A stretch of 64,000 nt of DNA from Alkalibacillus aidingensis (GCF_014595945.1 NZ_JABXWU010000002.1:248001-312000); one strand, 5' to 3'; counted from the first letter of the stretch, positions 54,268 to 62,774 are shown. Notes: generated by a model from the letters alone, not told the origin. Program-made: numbers and translations.

Positions 54268-55164
54268 CTAATCACCGTCACTTTCTAGAAATTTATTAAC
54301 TTCCTTTCTTGTTGGCATACCCGTTTGAGCTCCAAACTGCGTAACGGAAATAGCCCCAGCAACATTCCCAAGCGTACATGCTTCCTCTACCGATTTTCCT
54401 TCAGCTAAGGCTACACTAAACCCACCATTAAATGTGTCGCCAGCACCTGTCGTATCAACGACATTAACCTGATACCCCTTCACATTTACTTCTTGATTAC
54501 CATTAACATATACGACACCTTTTGCCCCCTGTGTGACAATGAACTTCTCACGATACTGTTGGTAAAATTCTTTCTTCTCCTCGGTATCAAGCATGACGTT
54601 TAATTCGTGTTCATTTGGCGTTATGTAGTCTACTTTTTCTAAAAGACTTAACTCAATACTTCTTACTGGTGCTGGATTTAAAACCGTTTTGACACCATGC
54701 TTATTCGCTAACCTTATTGCTTCTGTAACACTTTCAATTGGAATCTCGAATTGCAGTAATAAAACATCACTATTTTTAATAGTTTCTTCGTTTTGACAAA
54801 TGACCTCTGGTGTAACATGATCATTAGCTCCAGGGACGACAACAATCGTGTTATCACCTTCAGCAACCGTGATTGAAGCTATACCTGTTGGAACATCTGT
54901 AACCGGTTCCACATTACCGGTAAAAATACCCTGAGACTTCAATTTTTTTATTAAGGTGTCGCCAAAAGCATCATCCCCAACACACCCTACAAAGGACACA
55001 TCAGCCCCAAGCTTCGCAGCAGCGACGGCTTGGTTAGCACCCTTTCCACCTGGTATGGTCTGAAAATCATCCCCGAGTAAAGTCTCACCTCTATTCGGGA
55101 AACGTTTGGTTGTCGTCACTAAATCCATATTAATACTGCCTATTATAGTGATTTTTGCAGCCAA
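54268..55164 (-). CDS. rbsK: Ribokinase RbsK
   Basis: A 298-residue PfkB-family ribokinase: the N-terminal [20 protein letters not shown] (9-28), the ribose-binding [17 protein letters not shown] motif near 38-54, and the C-terminal [17 protein letters not shown] near 238-254 with the catalytic Asp. It phosphorylates ribose to ribose 5-phosphate. The gene starts 22 bases before the end of rbsR, so the two are translationally coupled. It could also handle ribose released by the nucleoside hydrolase encoded at 9196-10137. Confidence 0.95.
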   Translation of the reverse strand: MAAKITIIGSINMDLVTTTKRFPNRGETLLGDDFQTIPGGKGANQAVAAAKLGADVSFVGCVGDDAFGDTLIKKLKSQGIFTGNVEPVTDVPTGIASITVAEGDNTIVVVPGANDHVTPEVICQNEETIKNSDVLLLQFEIPIESVTEAIRLANKHGVKTVLNPAPVRSIELSLLEKVDYITPNEHELNVMLDTEEKKEFYQQYREKFIVTQGAKGVVYVNGNQEVNVKGYQVNVVDTTGAGDTFNGGFSVALAEGKSVEEACTLGNVAGAISVTQFGAQTGMPTRKEVNKFLESDGD

Positions 55165-56159
55165 GTTACATTCTCCTTTACACTATTTGTTGACTGACGT
55201 TGAATGAGTGTTGAAGGAAAGATATTTTCTTGATGTTTGATCGGCCTTCCTTCAATTAAATCAATCAGTGCTTCTGCAGCGTGAGTGCTCATCTGATAAA
55301 TCGGTTGAGAGATCGTCGACAACTCAGGAGCTGTCATCTCAGTTAAATCCACTCCGTCAAAACCAATAATGGCTAATTCTTGAGGGACTTTAATATTTAA
55401 GTAATCGGCTGCTTTTAATGCACCAAGCGCCATGACGTCGTTACCCGCAAAAATCCCATCAATCTCTGGGTGCTTTTCTAGTAGCGCCATCGTTGCCCTC
55501 GCTGATTCTTTCTGATCATAATTACCCCAAATCACATAATCTTCATGGAACCAGTCTTGTTGTTTTATCACATCCATATAACCTAAGTAACGTTCCTCAG
55601 CGTTTTCAATTAACTCAGGACCTTTGATGTGTGCAATCCGTTGACAACCTATATCTAGTAGATGATTAGTCGCTTTTCGGCCACCTTCCCGGTTATTGAT
55701 AATGAAAGTCGGAACATCTTTATGGATTGAACGGTCCAAGGCGACTACCGGCATATCATATTCATTAATAACGCTAGGCTCAATGGTATTCGATACGATA
55801 ATCACACCATCAACATACTTCTGTTTCATCACATCTAGATATAGTTGTTCTTTCTCAGGATCCTCATCACTATTACAAAGAATTGTCGTGAACCCCTTTT
55901 CGATTAAATAATCCTCAACGCCCCTAACTAACTCTGGAAAGTACGGGTTTTTGATATCCGGAACAATAATCCCAATCGTTTTGGACTCTTTTTTAAAAAG
56001 GCTTCGCGCCACTGAATTCGGCTTATAATTTAGCTTCTCTACTGCAGCCTCTACTTTTTTACGGGTATCCTCATTTACATAACCATTACTATTGATCACT
56101 CGAGAAACAGTTGCAACTGATACACTTGCCTCTTGAGCAACATCTTTAATTGTTGTCAT
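55143..56159 (-). CDS. rbsR: LacI family ribose repressor RbsR
   Basis: A 338-residue LacI repressor: helix-turn-helix TTIKDVAQEASVSVATVSRV, the hinge YKPNSVARSLFKKESK, and the effector domain with DGIFAGNDVMALGALKAADY near 235-254. It heads the rbs operon and, in Bacillus, represses it in the absence of ribose. The ATG at 56159 follows AGGTG at seven bases; another ATG is directly upstream. Two near-palindromic operator candidates lie in the leader. Confidence 0.93.
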   Translation of the reverse strand: MTTIKDVAQEASVSVATVSRVINSNGYVNEDTRKKVEAAVEKLNYKPNSVARSLFKKESKTIGIIVPDIKNPYFPELVRGVEDYLIEKGFTTILCNSDEDPEKEQLYLDVMKQKYVDGVIIVSNTIEPSVINEYDMPVVALDRSIHKDVPTFIINNREGGRKATNHLLDIGCQRIAHIKGPELIENAEERYLGYMDVIKQQDWFHEDYVIWGNYDQKESARATMALLEKHPEIDGIFAGNDVMALGALKAADYLNIKVPQELAIIGFDGVDLTEMTAPELSTISQPIYQMSTHAAEALIDLIEGRPIKHQENIFPSTLIQRQSTNSVKENVTWLQKSL

Positions 56160-56190
56160 CATTTATCACCTATTAATGTTTCACTTAAAT

Positions 56191-56251
56191 ATGTAACCGT
56201 TTACATATCACTTTAATTAAAATGAGTTACCTTTGTGTAACCCGTTACACA
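56191..56251. promoter_or_regulatory. Two operator candidates for RbsR/CcpA upstream of the rbs operon
   Basis: ATGTAACCGTTTACAT (56191-56206) and TGTGTAACCCGTTACACA (56234-56251) are both near-palindromic with a central CG and match LacI/CcpA-type binding sites. They lie 32 and 75 bp upstream of the rbsR start, 43 bp apart, about four helical turns. RbsR would be expected to bind both; CcpA may share the first. Confidence 0.7.
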
Positions 56252-56374
56252 TATTTTATATCATAAAAATGGACTTTGTAAAGGGGGAATTTTCTAAAAA
56301 ATCTGTTTAACCACTTCCAGTAAAAAGGGACTATTTATAGACAAGCCTGAATAGACATAGTATGGGGGGATAAT

Positions 56375-56560
56375 ATGGCTAAATGTCAAAAATGCAATGA
56401 CACCAAGAAAATAAAAGTAATAGATCGTCATAGTGAGGAATGGGAAAAGGCATGGGATCATTATGATAATATGGGGATCTATGATATGAATACCTGCAAT
56501 CATCTAGCAGATAGCGAGAGTAGTTATTGGGAAGATTGTCCCGTGTGTAAATTAGCTTAA
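56375..56560 (+). CDS. Small CxxC protein, 61 residues
   Basis: A 61-residue protein with two CxxC pairs, CQKC at residues 4-7 and CPVC near 55-58, and an acidic middle rich in Asp, Glu, His and Trp. The paired cysteines suggest a zinc ribbon. A strong GGGGGGA site precedes the ATG and a long bidirectional terminator follows four bases after the stop, which supports a real short gene. No family is recognised. Confidence 0.65.
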   Translation: MAKCQKCNDTKKIKVIDRHSEEWEKAWDHYDNMGIYDMNTCNHLADSESSYWEDCPVCKLA

Positions 56561-56563
56561 CAA

Positions 56564-56608
56564 AAACCAAACCAATACAGATCCATTATTGGTCTGCATT
56601 GGTTTGGT
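56564..56608. terminator. Bidirectional intrinsic terminator
   Basis: A long stem (AACCAAACCAATACAGA pairing with the mirrored TCTGCATTGGTTTGGTT, one mismatch) with an 11-base loop lies between the small CxxC gene and the convergent Mrr-like gene. Confidence 0.85.
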
Positions 56609-56618
56609 TCAAATTCAT

Positions 56619-57332
56619 TTATGATATGGATTTTGTCTGATAGCACTTAGGAAAATTCACACAACCATAAAACTTTCCTCGCTTACCACTACGCAATTCC
56701 ATTTCCTCATTGCAGTCAGGACAAACTGGTTTCTCAGATGGCTCATTCATTAAATTACTAGTCGAGACCTTCTCTTGGTTGGGATTAGTATTTAATAATA
56801 GATTGATTAACCCCTCCCGATTAATCAGTTGTACATCATTTTCTTTGGCTAAGGATTGAGCTTGATTGGTAAAATAACTATTGGTTACAACCAATGCCTC
56901 ACTTGCTTGATAATATTTCAAAGCTGCTGTTATCTCCTGAACTGCCTTAATCCCTACGTTCTTCGAGTATCGTTTGGCTTGAACAACTTGTCTATTTCCG
57001 TCTTTCTCTAGAATCAAGTCTGCACCATAATCGCCCGCAGCCCTCGTTACTTTAGCTTTATACCCCTTCTCGCGAAAGATTAACTTTAAGTATTTCTCAA
57101 AAGTTAATCCATCCATCTGATCGACCTCATGAATTCCAGCTCTTTTCAATTTCTTGTCTCTTTTAAACTTAATTAAATACTTAATAGTTTGTAATATGAT
57201 CGCAGGTAATAATTCCAAAATTCCAAGGAATGCTGATTGTGTTCGTGCGTATGTATATCCTCCCAGAAGAATTGATCCACCAGTTATTAAATCTATTATG
57301 TCCTCCTCTGCTTTTCGATTCCTTTTTGCCAT
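56619..57332 (-). CDS. Mrr-like restriction endonuclease with a C-terminal zinc finger
   Basis: A 237-residue protein. After two hydrophobic segments (about 12-48) comes an Mrr_cat PD-(D/E)xK domain: FEKYLKLIFREKGYKAKVT near 66, GDYGADLILEKDGNRQVVQAKRY split around the catalytic Asp and QAK lysine (near 89-110), and EALVVTNSYFTNQA near 130. A topoisomerase-type C4 zinc finger (CPDCNEEM and CVNFPKC) ends it. The hydrophobic N-terminus suggests membrane attachment, common in this subgroup. Mrr-family enzymes cut modified DNA. The ATG follows AAAGGGAGG. It is divergent from the NERD gene. Confidence 0.82.
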   Translation of the reverse strand: MAKRNRKAEEDIIDLITGGSILLGGYTYARTQSAFLGILELLPAIILQTIKYLIKFKRDKKLKRAGIHEVDQMDGLTFEKYLKLIFREKGYKAKVTRAAGDYGADLILEKDGNRQVVQAKRYSKNVGIKAVQEITAALKYYQASEALVVTNSYFTNQAQSLAKENDVQLINREGLINLLLNTNPNQEKVSTSNLMNEPSEKPVCPDCNEEMELRSGKRGKFYGCVNFPKCYQTKSIS

Positions 57333-57464
57333 AATAATCCTCCCTTTACATCTAATTGTGAATATTTTGATATTAACTGGAAAGAAAAACAAGTGCTATA
57401 AGTAGGATTTTGCCGAGATTTATCGAACTATTATACTAGGAGAAATGTTAAAGGAGACTACTAT

Positions 57465-58277
57465 ATGCTATTATTCTTAAATGTTTTCAAAAAAGACAAA
57501 GGAAAAACTAAGGAACCTTCAAAAACCACCCACAAACCCAAACGATCGAATGAACAAATTGCCAATAGAAAAGGTGAATTAGGCGAGTATAAAATTGATA
57601 TCCAACTTGATCAGTTACCAAAGAGCTATCATTATTTGAGTGATTTATTAATTAAGAATCCAAAGGCAAAGTCGGGTTATTCTCAAGTTGATCATGTGGT
57701 AATCACACCATATGGGATATTTGTGATTGAAACGAAGAACTACCAAGGAACTATTTACGGTGGGAAGGATCGGAAGACATGGCTTATTAATGGAAAATTT
57801 AAGATGATGAACCCGTTTGTACAAAATTATGGTCACATCAAAGCTTTGACCGGACTAATTGATAACAGATACCACGATATGATGATCTCAATGGTATCAT
57901 TTACAAAACGTTGTACATTTAAAGTAGATATGGATTTTCGCAAGATTGGTTCAAATGAATTAATAGTTTATGATGTAGAGCTTTCTGAGTTTATTCATCG
58001 GAAAGTATCCAGACAAAAAAAGTTACATGCTGAACCACTACTGTCTGAAAAAGAAATGAAAGAAATCAAGGAAGGTTTTTACCAAGCTAACATCACTGAT
58101 CCTAAGATTTGGGAAGCACATAAACAAGCACTAAAATCCAATAAACACGAGAACAAAGCTAAATGCGTGGTTTGTGAGCAACCAGTATCACAAAAGGTGG
58201 AAAATTATTGCTTATCACAAAAGAAGTTTAATGGGGAGGTATATTGCTATAATCACCAGAAAGAAATTAAACGTTAA
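57465..58277 (+). CDS. NERD domain (nuclease-related) protein
   Basis: A 270-residue protein with an N-terminal basic stretch and a NERD domain: KGELGEYKIDIQLDQLP near 36-52, GYSQVDHVVITPYGIFVIET near 73-92 ending in the catalytic Glu-x-Lys (ETKNYQGTIYGG). The C-terminus has a cysteine/histidine zinc-binding segment (CVVCEQP and CYNHQK). NERD domains belong to the PD-(D/E)xK nucleases and are thought to act on DNA. The gene is divergent from the Mrr-like gene across 132 bp. AAAGGAG precedes the ATG. Confidence 0.85.
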   Translation: MLLFLNVFKKDKGKTKEPSKTTHKPKRSNEQIANRKGELGEYKIDIQLDQLPKSYHYLSDLLIKNPKAKSGYSQVDHVVITPYGIFVIETKNYQGTIYGGKDRKTWLINGKFKMMNPFVQNYGHIKALTGLIDNRYHDMMISMVSFTKRCTFKVDMDFRKIGSNELIVYDVELSEFIHRKVSRQKKLHAEPLLSEKEMKEIKEGFYQANITDPKIWEAHKQALKSNKHENKAKCVVCEQPVSQKVENYCLSQKKFNGEVYCYNHQKEIKR

Positions 58278-58325
58278 AAATCCACACCCTAAATACTTGA
58301 TAGAATACACCTTTTAAATACAAAC

Positions 58326-58387
58326 CCCTCCATGTTATTCATTGAACATGGAGGGATTCGACAAATTTCGGGAAGTGACAGGCACCT
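58326..58387 (-). repeat. Dispersed stop-codon-linked repeat, copy B, with terminator hairpin
   Basis: The block at 58354-58387 (core GGAAGTGACAGGCACC) is the second copy. Read on the minus strand it starts three bases after the TAG stop of the XRE-cupin gene and runs into a perfect hairpin CCCTCCATGTT / AACATGGAGGG (58326-58356), followed by GTTTGTATTT. It should terminate the XRE-cupin transcript. Confidence 0.75.
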
Positions 58388-58389
58388 CC

Positions 58390-58950
58390 CTACTTCTCTA
58401 CCAATATCGTGATTACTTTTGCGCTATGGTTATCGACTGGTAGGAAGATGTGTGGTTTGGAGCCGTCGAAGTAGGCGGTGTCGTGTTGTGACATGTAGTG
58501 TTTTTCGCCATCGTATAATAGATAAATAGCACCCTCGAGAATGTAAATAAATTCGTCTTGTGAATGGGTGTATGGTTCTTTTCGAGTCATTTGATCTTTC
58601 GGAGTGACATAGACAACTGTAGGTTCGATCATTGAGAATTTTGATCGCTTGGCGAGCTGTTCGTATGAGTAACCCATATTTTCATCAACGACTTTGTCCG
58701 GTCGCCTTAAGTATTCCATAATCTCTATATCCCTTTCATTTTGGTCGTCGACTAAGTATGTAAGTCTTACGTCTAACGCTTCGCTGATTTTAGATAAGGT
58801 TGCAATGGCCGTCGCTGCTTTGCCGTTTTCGATTTTGGATAATAGACTTTTAGAAATGCCACATTGGTCGGCTATTTGTTGTTGGGTTTTATTTTGTCGT
58901 CTACGGAGTCGTTTGATTTTTTCTCCTAGTAATTTGGTATCGATTGTCAT
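58390..58950 (-). CDS. XRE family regulator with C-terminal cupin domain
   Basis: A 186-residue regulator. The XRE helix-turn-helix (RRRQNKTQQQIADQCGISKS followed by LLSKIENGKAATAIATLSKI) is near residues 15-54, and a cupin domain near 110-186 has the motifs HSQDEFIYILEGAIYLLYDG and FLPVDNHSAKVI. Such regulators often sense small metabolites and control adjacent transport or catabolic genes. The gene lies 183 bp downstream of the TctA-like permease gene in the same orientation and could regulate that operon. Stop TAG is joined to a dispersed repeat. Confidence 0.88.
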   Translation of the reverse strand: MTIDTKLLGEKIKRLRRRQNKTQQQIADQCGISKSLLSKIENGKAATAIATLSKISEALDVRLTYLVDDQNERDIEIMEYLRRPDKVVDENMGYSYEQLAKRSKFSMIEPTVVYVTPKDQMTRKEPYTHSQDEFIYILEGAIYLLYDGEKHYMSQHDTAYFDGSKPHIFLPVDNHSAKVITILVEK

Positions 58951-59090
58951 AACCCCCTAGAAATAACATTAGCTCCCTACATTATACCAAAAGCTTGAGA
59001 CGAGTTAACTATTAATAGCGAATTCCTTCTATTTAATATATTTTTTAGTTGAGATTTCTAGTTTTTGTTTCCAATTCCACTCACTAAAGG

Positions 59091-59124
59091 AAAATTAGCC
59101 ACCACCCCGAGGAGTGATGACTAA
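59091..59124 (-). terminator. Intrinsic terminator after the TctA-like gene
   Basis: On the minus strand, TTAGTCATCAC pairs, with some G-U pairs, with GGTGGTGGCTAA, followed by TTTTCCTTT. It lies ten bases after the permease stop and separates the HMG-CoA reductase operon from the XRE-cupin gene. Confidence 0.7.
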
Positions 59125-59133
59125 CTGTAATAA

Positions 59134-60486
59134 TTATCCAAATAACCCTAGTAACCAAGGGGCTGCATAAAGAACCATGAACATCACGCCGTAGTTGACG
59201 CCATTCCTGTACAATAATCCAGCCACTAGAGCAACAAGCAACGTACCAAAAATATTAATAAAGCCAGCGTCCATGAAAGCTAGCATGACAACTAAACCAG
59301 CAAATAAGCCAATTAGTGCCTCGTGTGGAATGAACTTAAAGACAAAACCGACAATTTGTGGTGCGAACCTGATAATGATGTAATATGTGATCAGTAGTGC
59401 AACTGCCACACCAATGACGGTTACAATTAAGATTTCCGTTCCTGATAATAGATGGTGAATATTATTCTCGGGTGTGTACTCTGGAGGTGAGTTAAATAAA
59501 CCGGCTGCTGGGCCAATAGCCATAGGTGAGAGTGGTAAGCCGATTGCGATTAGTGGAATTAAAGTACCCGCAATGTAGGACGCGTTAGTCACGCCATCCA
59601 TCGTAGCAAGTGCTCTTGATGCTCGTTTGACCGGGTCTTTGATGTGTCTAGTAATAAATTCACCAATAAATACGGTCATCCCTACTGGTGTTAAGAAAAA
59701 GGTTAGTGTTCCCAAGACGCTACCTGCAGCAGAACTGCCTGCTTCTTTTCTATCTAATATTTTAAAAGGATTAGGAACACCTTCCTCTTTTTCCCCTTTT
59801 CTAATCTTAATATCTTTTTTATCTAAGAATGGTAGATTGTCTCTATGGTTTTTATTGATTAATTCAACTAAGGAAAAGACGATCGGTCCAATGGTGATCC
59901 CTAAGAAGAATGAGACAAAGACGGATGTATCACCCGGTATAATCTCCAATCCCCAATATAAATGCTGTAGTCCTTGTAATAGAATAGCAAATGGGACAAT
60001 GACGAGTAATGATAGAATTTTATTTTTAGCTAATAAAGCCAGGAAAACGGCTCCTAATGTAAAGATCAGCCCTGAGTGTTCACTAATGACATCTGCATAT
60101 GGCAGGATTAAACTAGCAACAATAAAACTTAATGGAACAGCGACCAGCGTCCCAATTACAGAACCAGATGACATCTTCTTTATCGATGTATTTGGGATGC
60201 CATGTTCTTTTAAAGTCATGGCGTGTTCGACCATTGGTGCTGACATGACCCCACCTGGAATCCCAGCAACGGCCACTGGAATCGAGTCGGTTAATTTTTT
60301 CGCAACAATGGCAGACATGAAAAATGCGACAATCACGTATGGTGAAAATCCAAGCAATACAAGTGCGATTGTCACCGGTGCAAGTACAGCGGTCTCATCT
60401 GTACCTGGCGCAATTCCAATCAATGTATACAGCCCAGCCCCTAAAACCGCTGCAATAATGACTTGAATAATTATGACCGGATCCAT
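59134..60486 (-). CDS. TctA-like tripartite tricarboxylate transporter permease
   Basis: A 450-residue membrane protein with about ten to twelve hydrophobic segments. It shows TctA/DUF112 features: LGAGLYTLIGIAPGTDETAV near 15-34, VAVAGIPGGVMSAPMVEHAM near 72-91, and a second half with GTLIPLIAIGLPLSPMAIGP near 308-327. TctA permeases import carboxylates with a TctB partner and TctC binding protein. No tctC-like gene is nearby. The start overlaps the small membrane protein's stop (TGATG), downstream of HMG-CoA reductase, so it may carry mevalonate or a related acid; this is inference. Confidence 0.82.
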   Translation of the reverse strand: MDPVIIIQVIIAAVLGAGLYTLIGIAPGTDETAVLAPVTIALVLLGFSPYVIVAFFMSAIVAKKLTDSIPVAVAGIPGGVMSAPMVEHAMTLKEHGIPNTSIKKMSSGSVIGTLVAVPLSFIVASLILPYADVISEHSGLIFTLGAVFLALLAKNKILSLLVIVPFAILLQGLQHLYWGLEIIPGDTSVFVSFFLGITIGPIVFSLVELINKNHRDNLPFLDKKDIKIRKGEKEEGVPNPFKILDRKEAGSSAAGSVLGTLTFFLTPVGMTVFIGEFITRHIKDPVKRASRALATMDGVTNASYIAGTLIPLIAIGLPLSPMAIGPAAGLFNSPPEYTPENNIHHLLSGTEILIVTVIGVAVALLITYYIIIRFAPQIVGFVFKFIPHEALIGLFAGLVVMLAFMDAGFINIFGTLLVALVAGLLYRNGVNYGVMFMVLYAAPWLLGLFG

Positions 60487-60725
60487 CACGACTCCTCCTC
60501 TTCTACATGTTCAACCACTCGTTTCGGTTTAATAATGATTGAACTAATAATAAAACCTAATACCCCACCGACGAGACCAAAAATAAGTGGTTGTGGATCA
60601 TCTCCAGGTGCAATGATAAAGCCACCTAAAGCTAATGCCACACAAATGGCCATCGCGATCAACAGGTCTTTGAGGTTCACATTATCCCCCCAAATATCAA
60701 CTAACGACTGTTTCTCTTGAGACAT
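60486..60725 (-). CDS. Small membrane protein, probable partner of the TctA-like permease
   Basis: A 79-residue protein with two hydrophobic segments (LLIAMAICVALALGGFII near 21 and PLIFGLVGGVLGFIISSIII near 46) and an acidic end. The ATG at 60725 follows GGGGTG, and the stop overlaps the TctA-like start, which shows coupled synthesis. Its position matches the TctB small subunit of tripartite transporters, though it is shorter than usual TctB (two helices rather than four), so it may be a minimal partner. Confidence 0.7.
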   Translation of the reverse strand: MSQEKQSLVDIWGDNVNLKDLLIAMAICVALALGGFIIAPGDDPQPLIFGLVGGVLGFIISSIIIKPKRVVEHVEEEES

Positions 60726-60753
60726 GGTTTCACACCCCTTTAATATGATTAAC

Positions 60754-62022
60754 CTACGATTGTAGGCGTTCAACAATTTTCTTAATCGCATCAAATGTGA
60801 ATGACTCTTCTTCAGCAGCAATTTTCACCACTTCATCCACTTGCTCAGGTTTAGCTCCAGCCATCGCGGCCATATTTCTAGCATGTAATTTCATATGACC
60901 CTTTTGAATTCCCTCAGTTGCTAATGCCTTCAACCCTGCAAAGTTCTGAGCCAACCCAATTGATGCGATAATGCCTGATAATTCCTCAGCTGTTTTGACG
61001 TTTAAAATCTTCGTCGCCGTCTTCGCTACTGGATGGGATTGTGTCGCCCCACCAACTAACCCGACTGCTAACGGTAACTCAATCGTGCCGACAATATCAC
61101 CATTCTCGCCTCGCTCATAACGAGTTAATGGCTCATATGTTCCAGAGCGCGCGGCATAAGCGTGAGCTCCGGCCTCGATCGCACGCGTATCATTTCCTGT
61201 CGCTAATACAACTGCCGTTATTCCATTCATAACCCCTTTATTATGGGTCGTCGCACGGTACGGATCATTTGCCGCTAACTCGTATGCATAGATAAACCGA
61301 TCAACCGCTTCTTGATCCCCATTGAACGGATCTTTAAATACAGCTCGTGCGCGAACAACACGACGGTCTGCCAAATTAGATAAAATTCTTAAAACAACTT
61401 GTCCCCCAGTAATCTTTTCAATTAACGGAGCACATGCCTCTGCCATCGTATTGACAGCATTCGCACCCATGGCATCTTTCGTATCAACGATTAAATGAGC
61501 CACAACCATTTTTTCATTTTTTTCATTGTCACCTTGAACCATTTTCACCTCTAGATCAATCGCTCCCCCACCAAAGGACACGAGTGTTGGGTCCTGCTCA
61601 TTACAGAAAGCTAATAACTCCTCTTTCGCCTCATAAATCTTAGCCATCGCAAAATAAGGATCCTTAAGTCCGGTCACCTGAACCTGAGCTCTCATAATCG
61701 ACCCGGAATAGGATGTATGAAATCCACCCACGTCATAAGTATATTTAGCCGCGTGACTGACAGCCGCAACAACAGATGGCTCCTCTGTGGCCATTGGAAC
61801 GAGTACATCCTTTCCATTCACTTTGAAATTCACCGCCGTACCAATCGGAATCGGCAATGTCCCAATCACATTTTCAATCATGCGATCCGCTTGTTCTAAA
61901 GTGAATTTAGTTTCTCCTGTTAATATTTTTTGGTCGTCTTCAGACAGACCCACAAACTCCGCAACCTTCTTTAATCTCTCTTCCGGTGATTGTTGATAGA
62001 ATTTTGAAATACGTGATGACAT
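60754..62022 (-). CDS. mvaA: Hydroxymethylglutaryl-CoA reductase, class II (degradative type)
   Basis: A 422-residue class II HMG-CoA reductase. ENVIGTLPIPIGTAVNF lies near 50-66, the catalytic Glu in MATEEPSVVAA near 78-88, the nucleotide-binding DAMGANAVNTM near 181, the catalytic Lys in THNKGVMNGI, the Asp in ATGNDTRA and the His in MKLHARNMAAM near 380. All four catalytic residues of the Pseudomonas mevalonii enzyme appear present. That enzyme oxidises mevalonate to HMG-CoA. The ATG at 62022 follows GGGGG. The operon adds a transporter and has a cre box, so use of mevalonate as carbon source is a plausible role. A biosynthetic role, as in Gram-positive cocci, is the alternative. Confidence 0.92.
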   Translation of the reverse strand: MSSRISKFYQQSPEERLKKVAEFVGLSEDDQKILTGETKFTLEQADRMIENVIGTLPIPIGTAVNFKVNGKDVLVPMATEEPSVVAAVSHAAKYTYDVGGFHTSYSGSIMRAQVQVTGLKDPYFAMAKIYEAKEELLAFCNEQDPTLVSFGGGAIDLEVKMVQGDNEKNEKMVVAHLIVDTKDAMGANAVNTMAEACAPLIEKITGGQVVLRILSNLADRRVVRARAVFKDPFNGDQEAVDRFIYAYELAANDPYRATTHNKGVMNGITAVVLATGNDTRAIEAGAHAYAARSGTYEPLTRYERGENGDIVGTIELPLAVGLVGGATQSHPVAKTATKILNVKTAEELSGIIASIGLAQNFAGLKALATEGIQKGHMKLHARNMAAMAGAKPEQVDEVVKIAAEEESFTFDAIKKIVERLQS

Positions 62023-62045
62023 GTTGAATACCCCCATTGTAATAT

Positions 62046-62059
62046 TGGAAACGCTTACA
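62046..62059. promoter_or_regulatory. CcpA cre box upstream of HMG-CoA reductase
   Basis: TGGAAACGCTTACA matches the cre consensus at all fixed positions. It is 24 bp before the mvaA start, where CcpA binding would block transcription or elongation. Catabolite control supports a catabolic rather than an isoprenoid-supply role for the operon. The following 340 bp (62060-62397) show no gene. Confidence 0.72.
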
Positions 62060-62397
62060 GATTTTTGATGAAAATAAGTTTCTTTTTATTCAACTTTGTT
62101 GAATTCAGTATATATCGAATTTTTTGTCATTTCAAGGTATTAAGTCGAAATATTTTATTATTTAGGTCAATTGGATATGTTATTGGATTGGAAAAATTGG
62201 CTTTGTCGCAAGATGCGAATTATTTGGGAATGAGTTTTATTCAACAAAGTTTCCTTGCTAGATTCTATTAGGTAGATGGTGAGGTTATGAGGGAAAACGA
62301 AAATTTAATCGATCTTTAGGAGATGTGAGGTGGTGGAAATGACTATTGAGGTGAGATTTTATTGAGCGATAACAACTTTTGGGGGGCTATCGTTAAT

Positions 62398-62660
62398 GAG
62401 AGCGCTTCTCTTTGACCATACGCCCGGGTGTCGTCCTCCTACCGGCATTGAGAGCGCTTCTCTTTGACCATAGCGCCGGGCGTTGACCTCCTACCGGCAT
62501 TGAGAGCGCTTCTCTTTGACCATACGCCCGGGTGTCGTCCTCCTACCGGACATTGAGATCGCTTCTCTTTGACCATAGCGCCCGGGTTTCGACCTCCTAC
62601 CGGACATTGAGACCACTTCTCTTTGACCATAGCGCCGGGCAAAGGCCTCCTACCGGCATT
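62398..62660. repeat. Tandem repeat array, five units of 52-54 bp
   Basis: Five head-to-tail units of 52, 52, 53, 54 and 52 bp start at 62398, each opening with GAGAGCGCTTCTCTTTGACC (later units drift) and ending CTCCTACCGG. Each unit contains a near-palindrome (GAGAGCGCTTCTC) and a GC-rich middle. Length changes break any reading frame, so it is non-coding. There are no unique spacers, so it is not a CRISPR array. It lies between the regulator gene at 62809 and the HMG-CoA reductase operon; the first unit is 376 bp from mvaA. Confidence 0.9.
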
Positions 62661-62774
62661 GATCGCACGTCTATTGCGCATTTCACCTCAATTTTATGGA
62701 CATTTTGGCAGTGAGACTGGTTTTAATTAACGATTTCACCCAATCGGAGTGCTTTTCCCAGTTCATCACATAGA

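Noticed and set aside
59627-60466. A 279-codon open frame on the plus strand, opposite the TctA-like gene
   Set aside because: It is antisense to a clear membrane transporter gene with coupled start and no RBS of its own.
62398-62660. CRISPR array
   Set aside because: The units are contiguous with no unique spacers, and no cas gene is nearby. The same applies to the 42-bp array.
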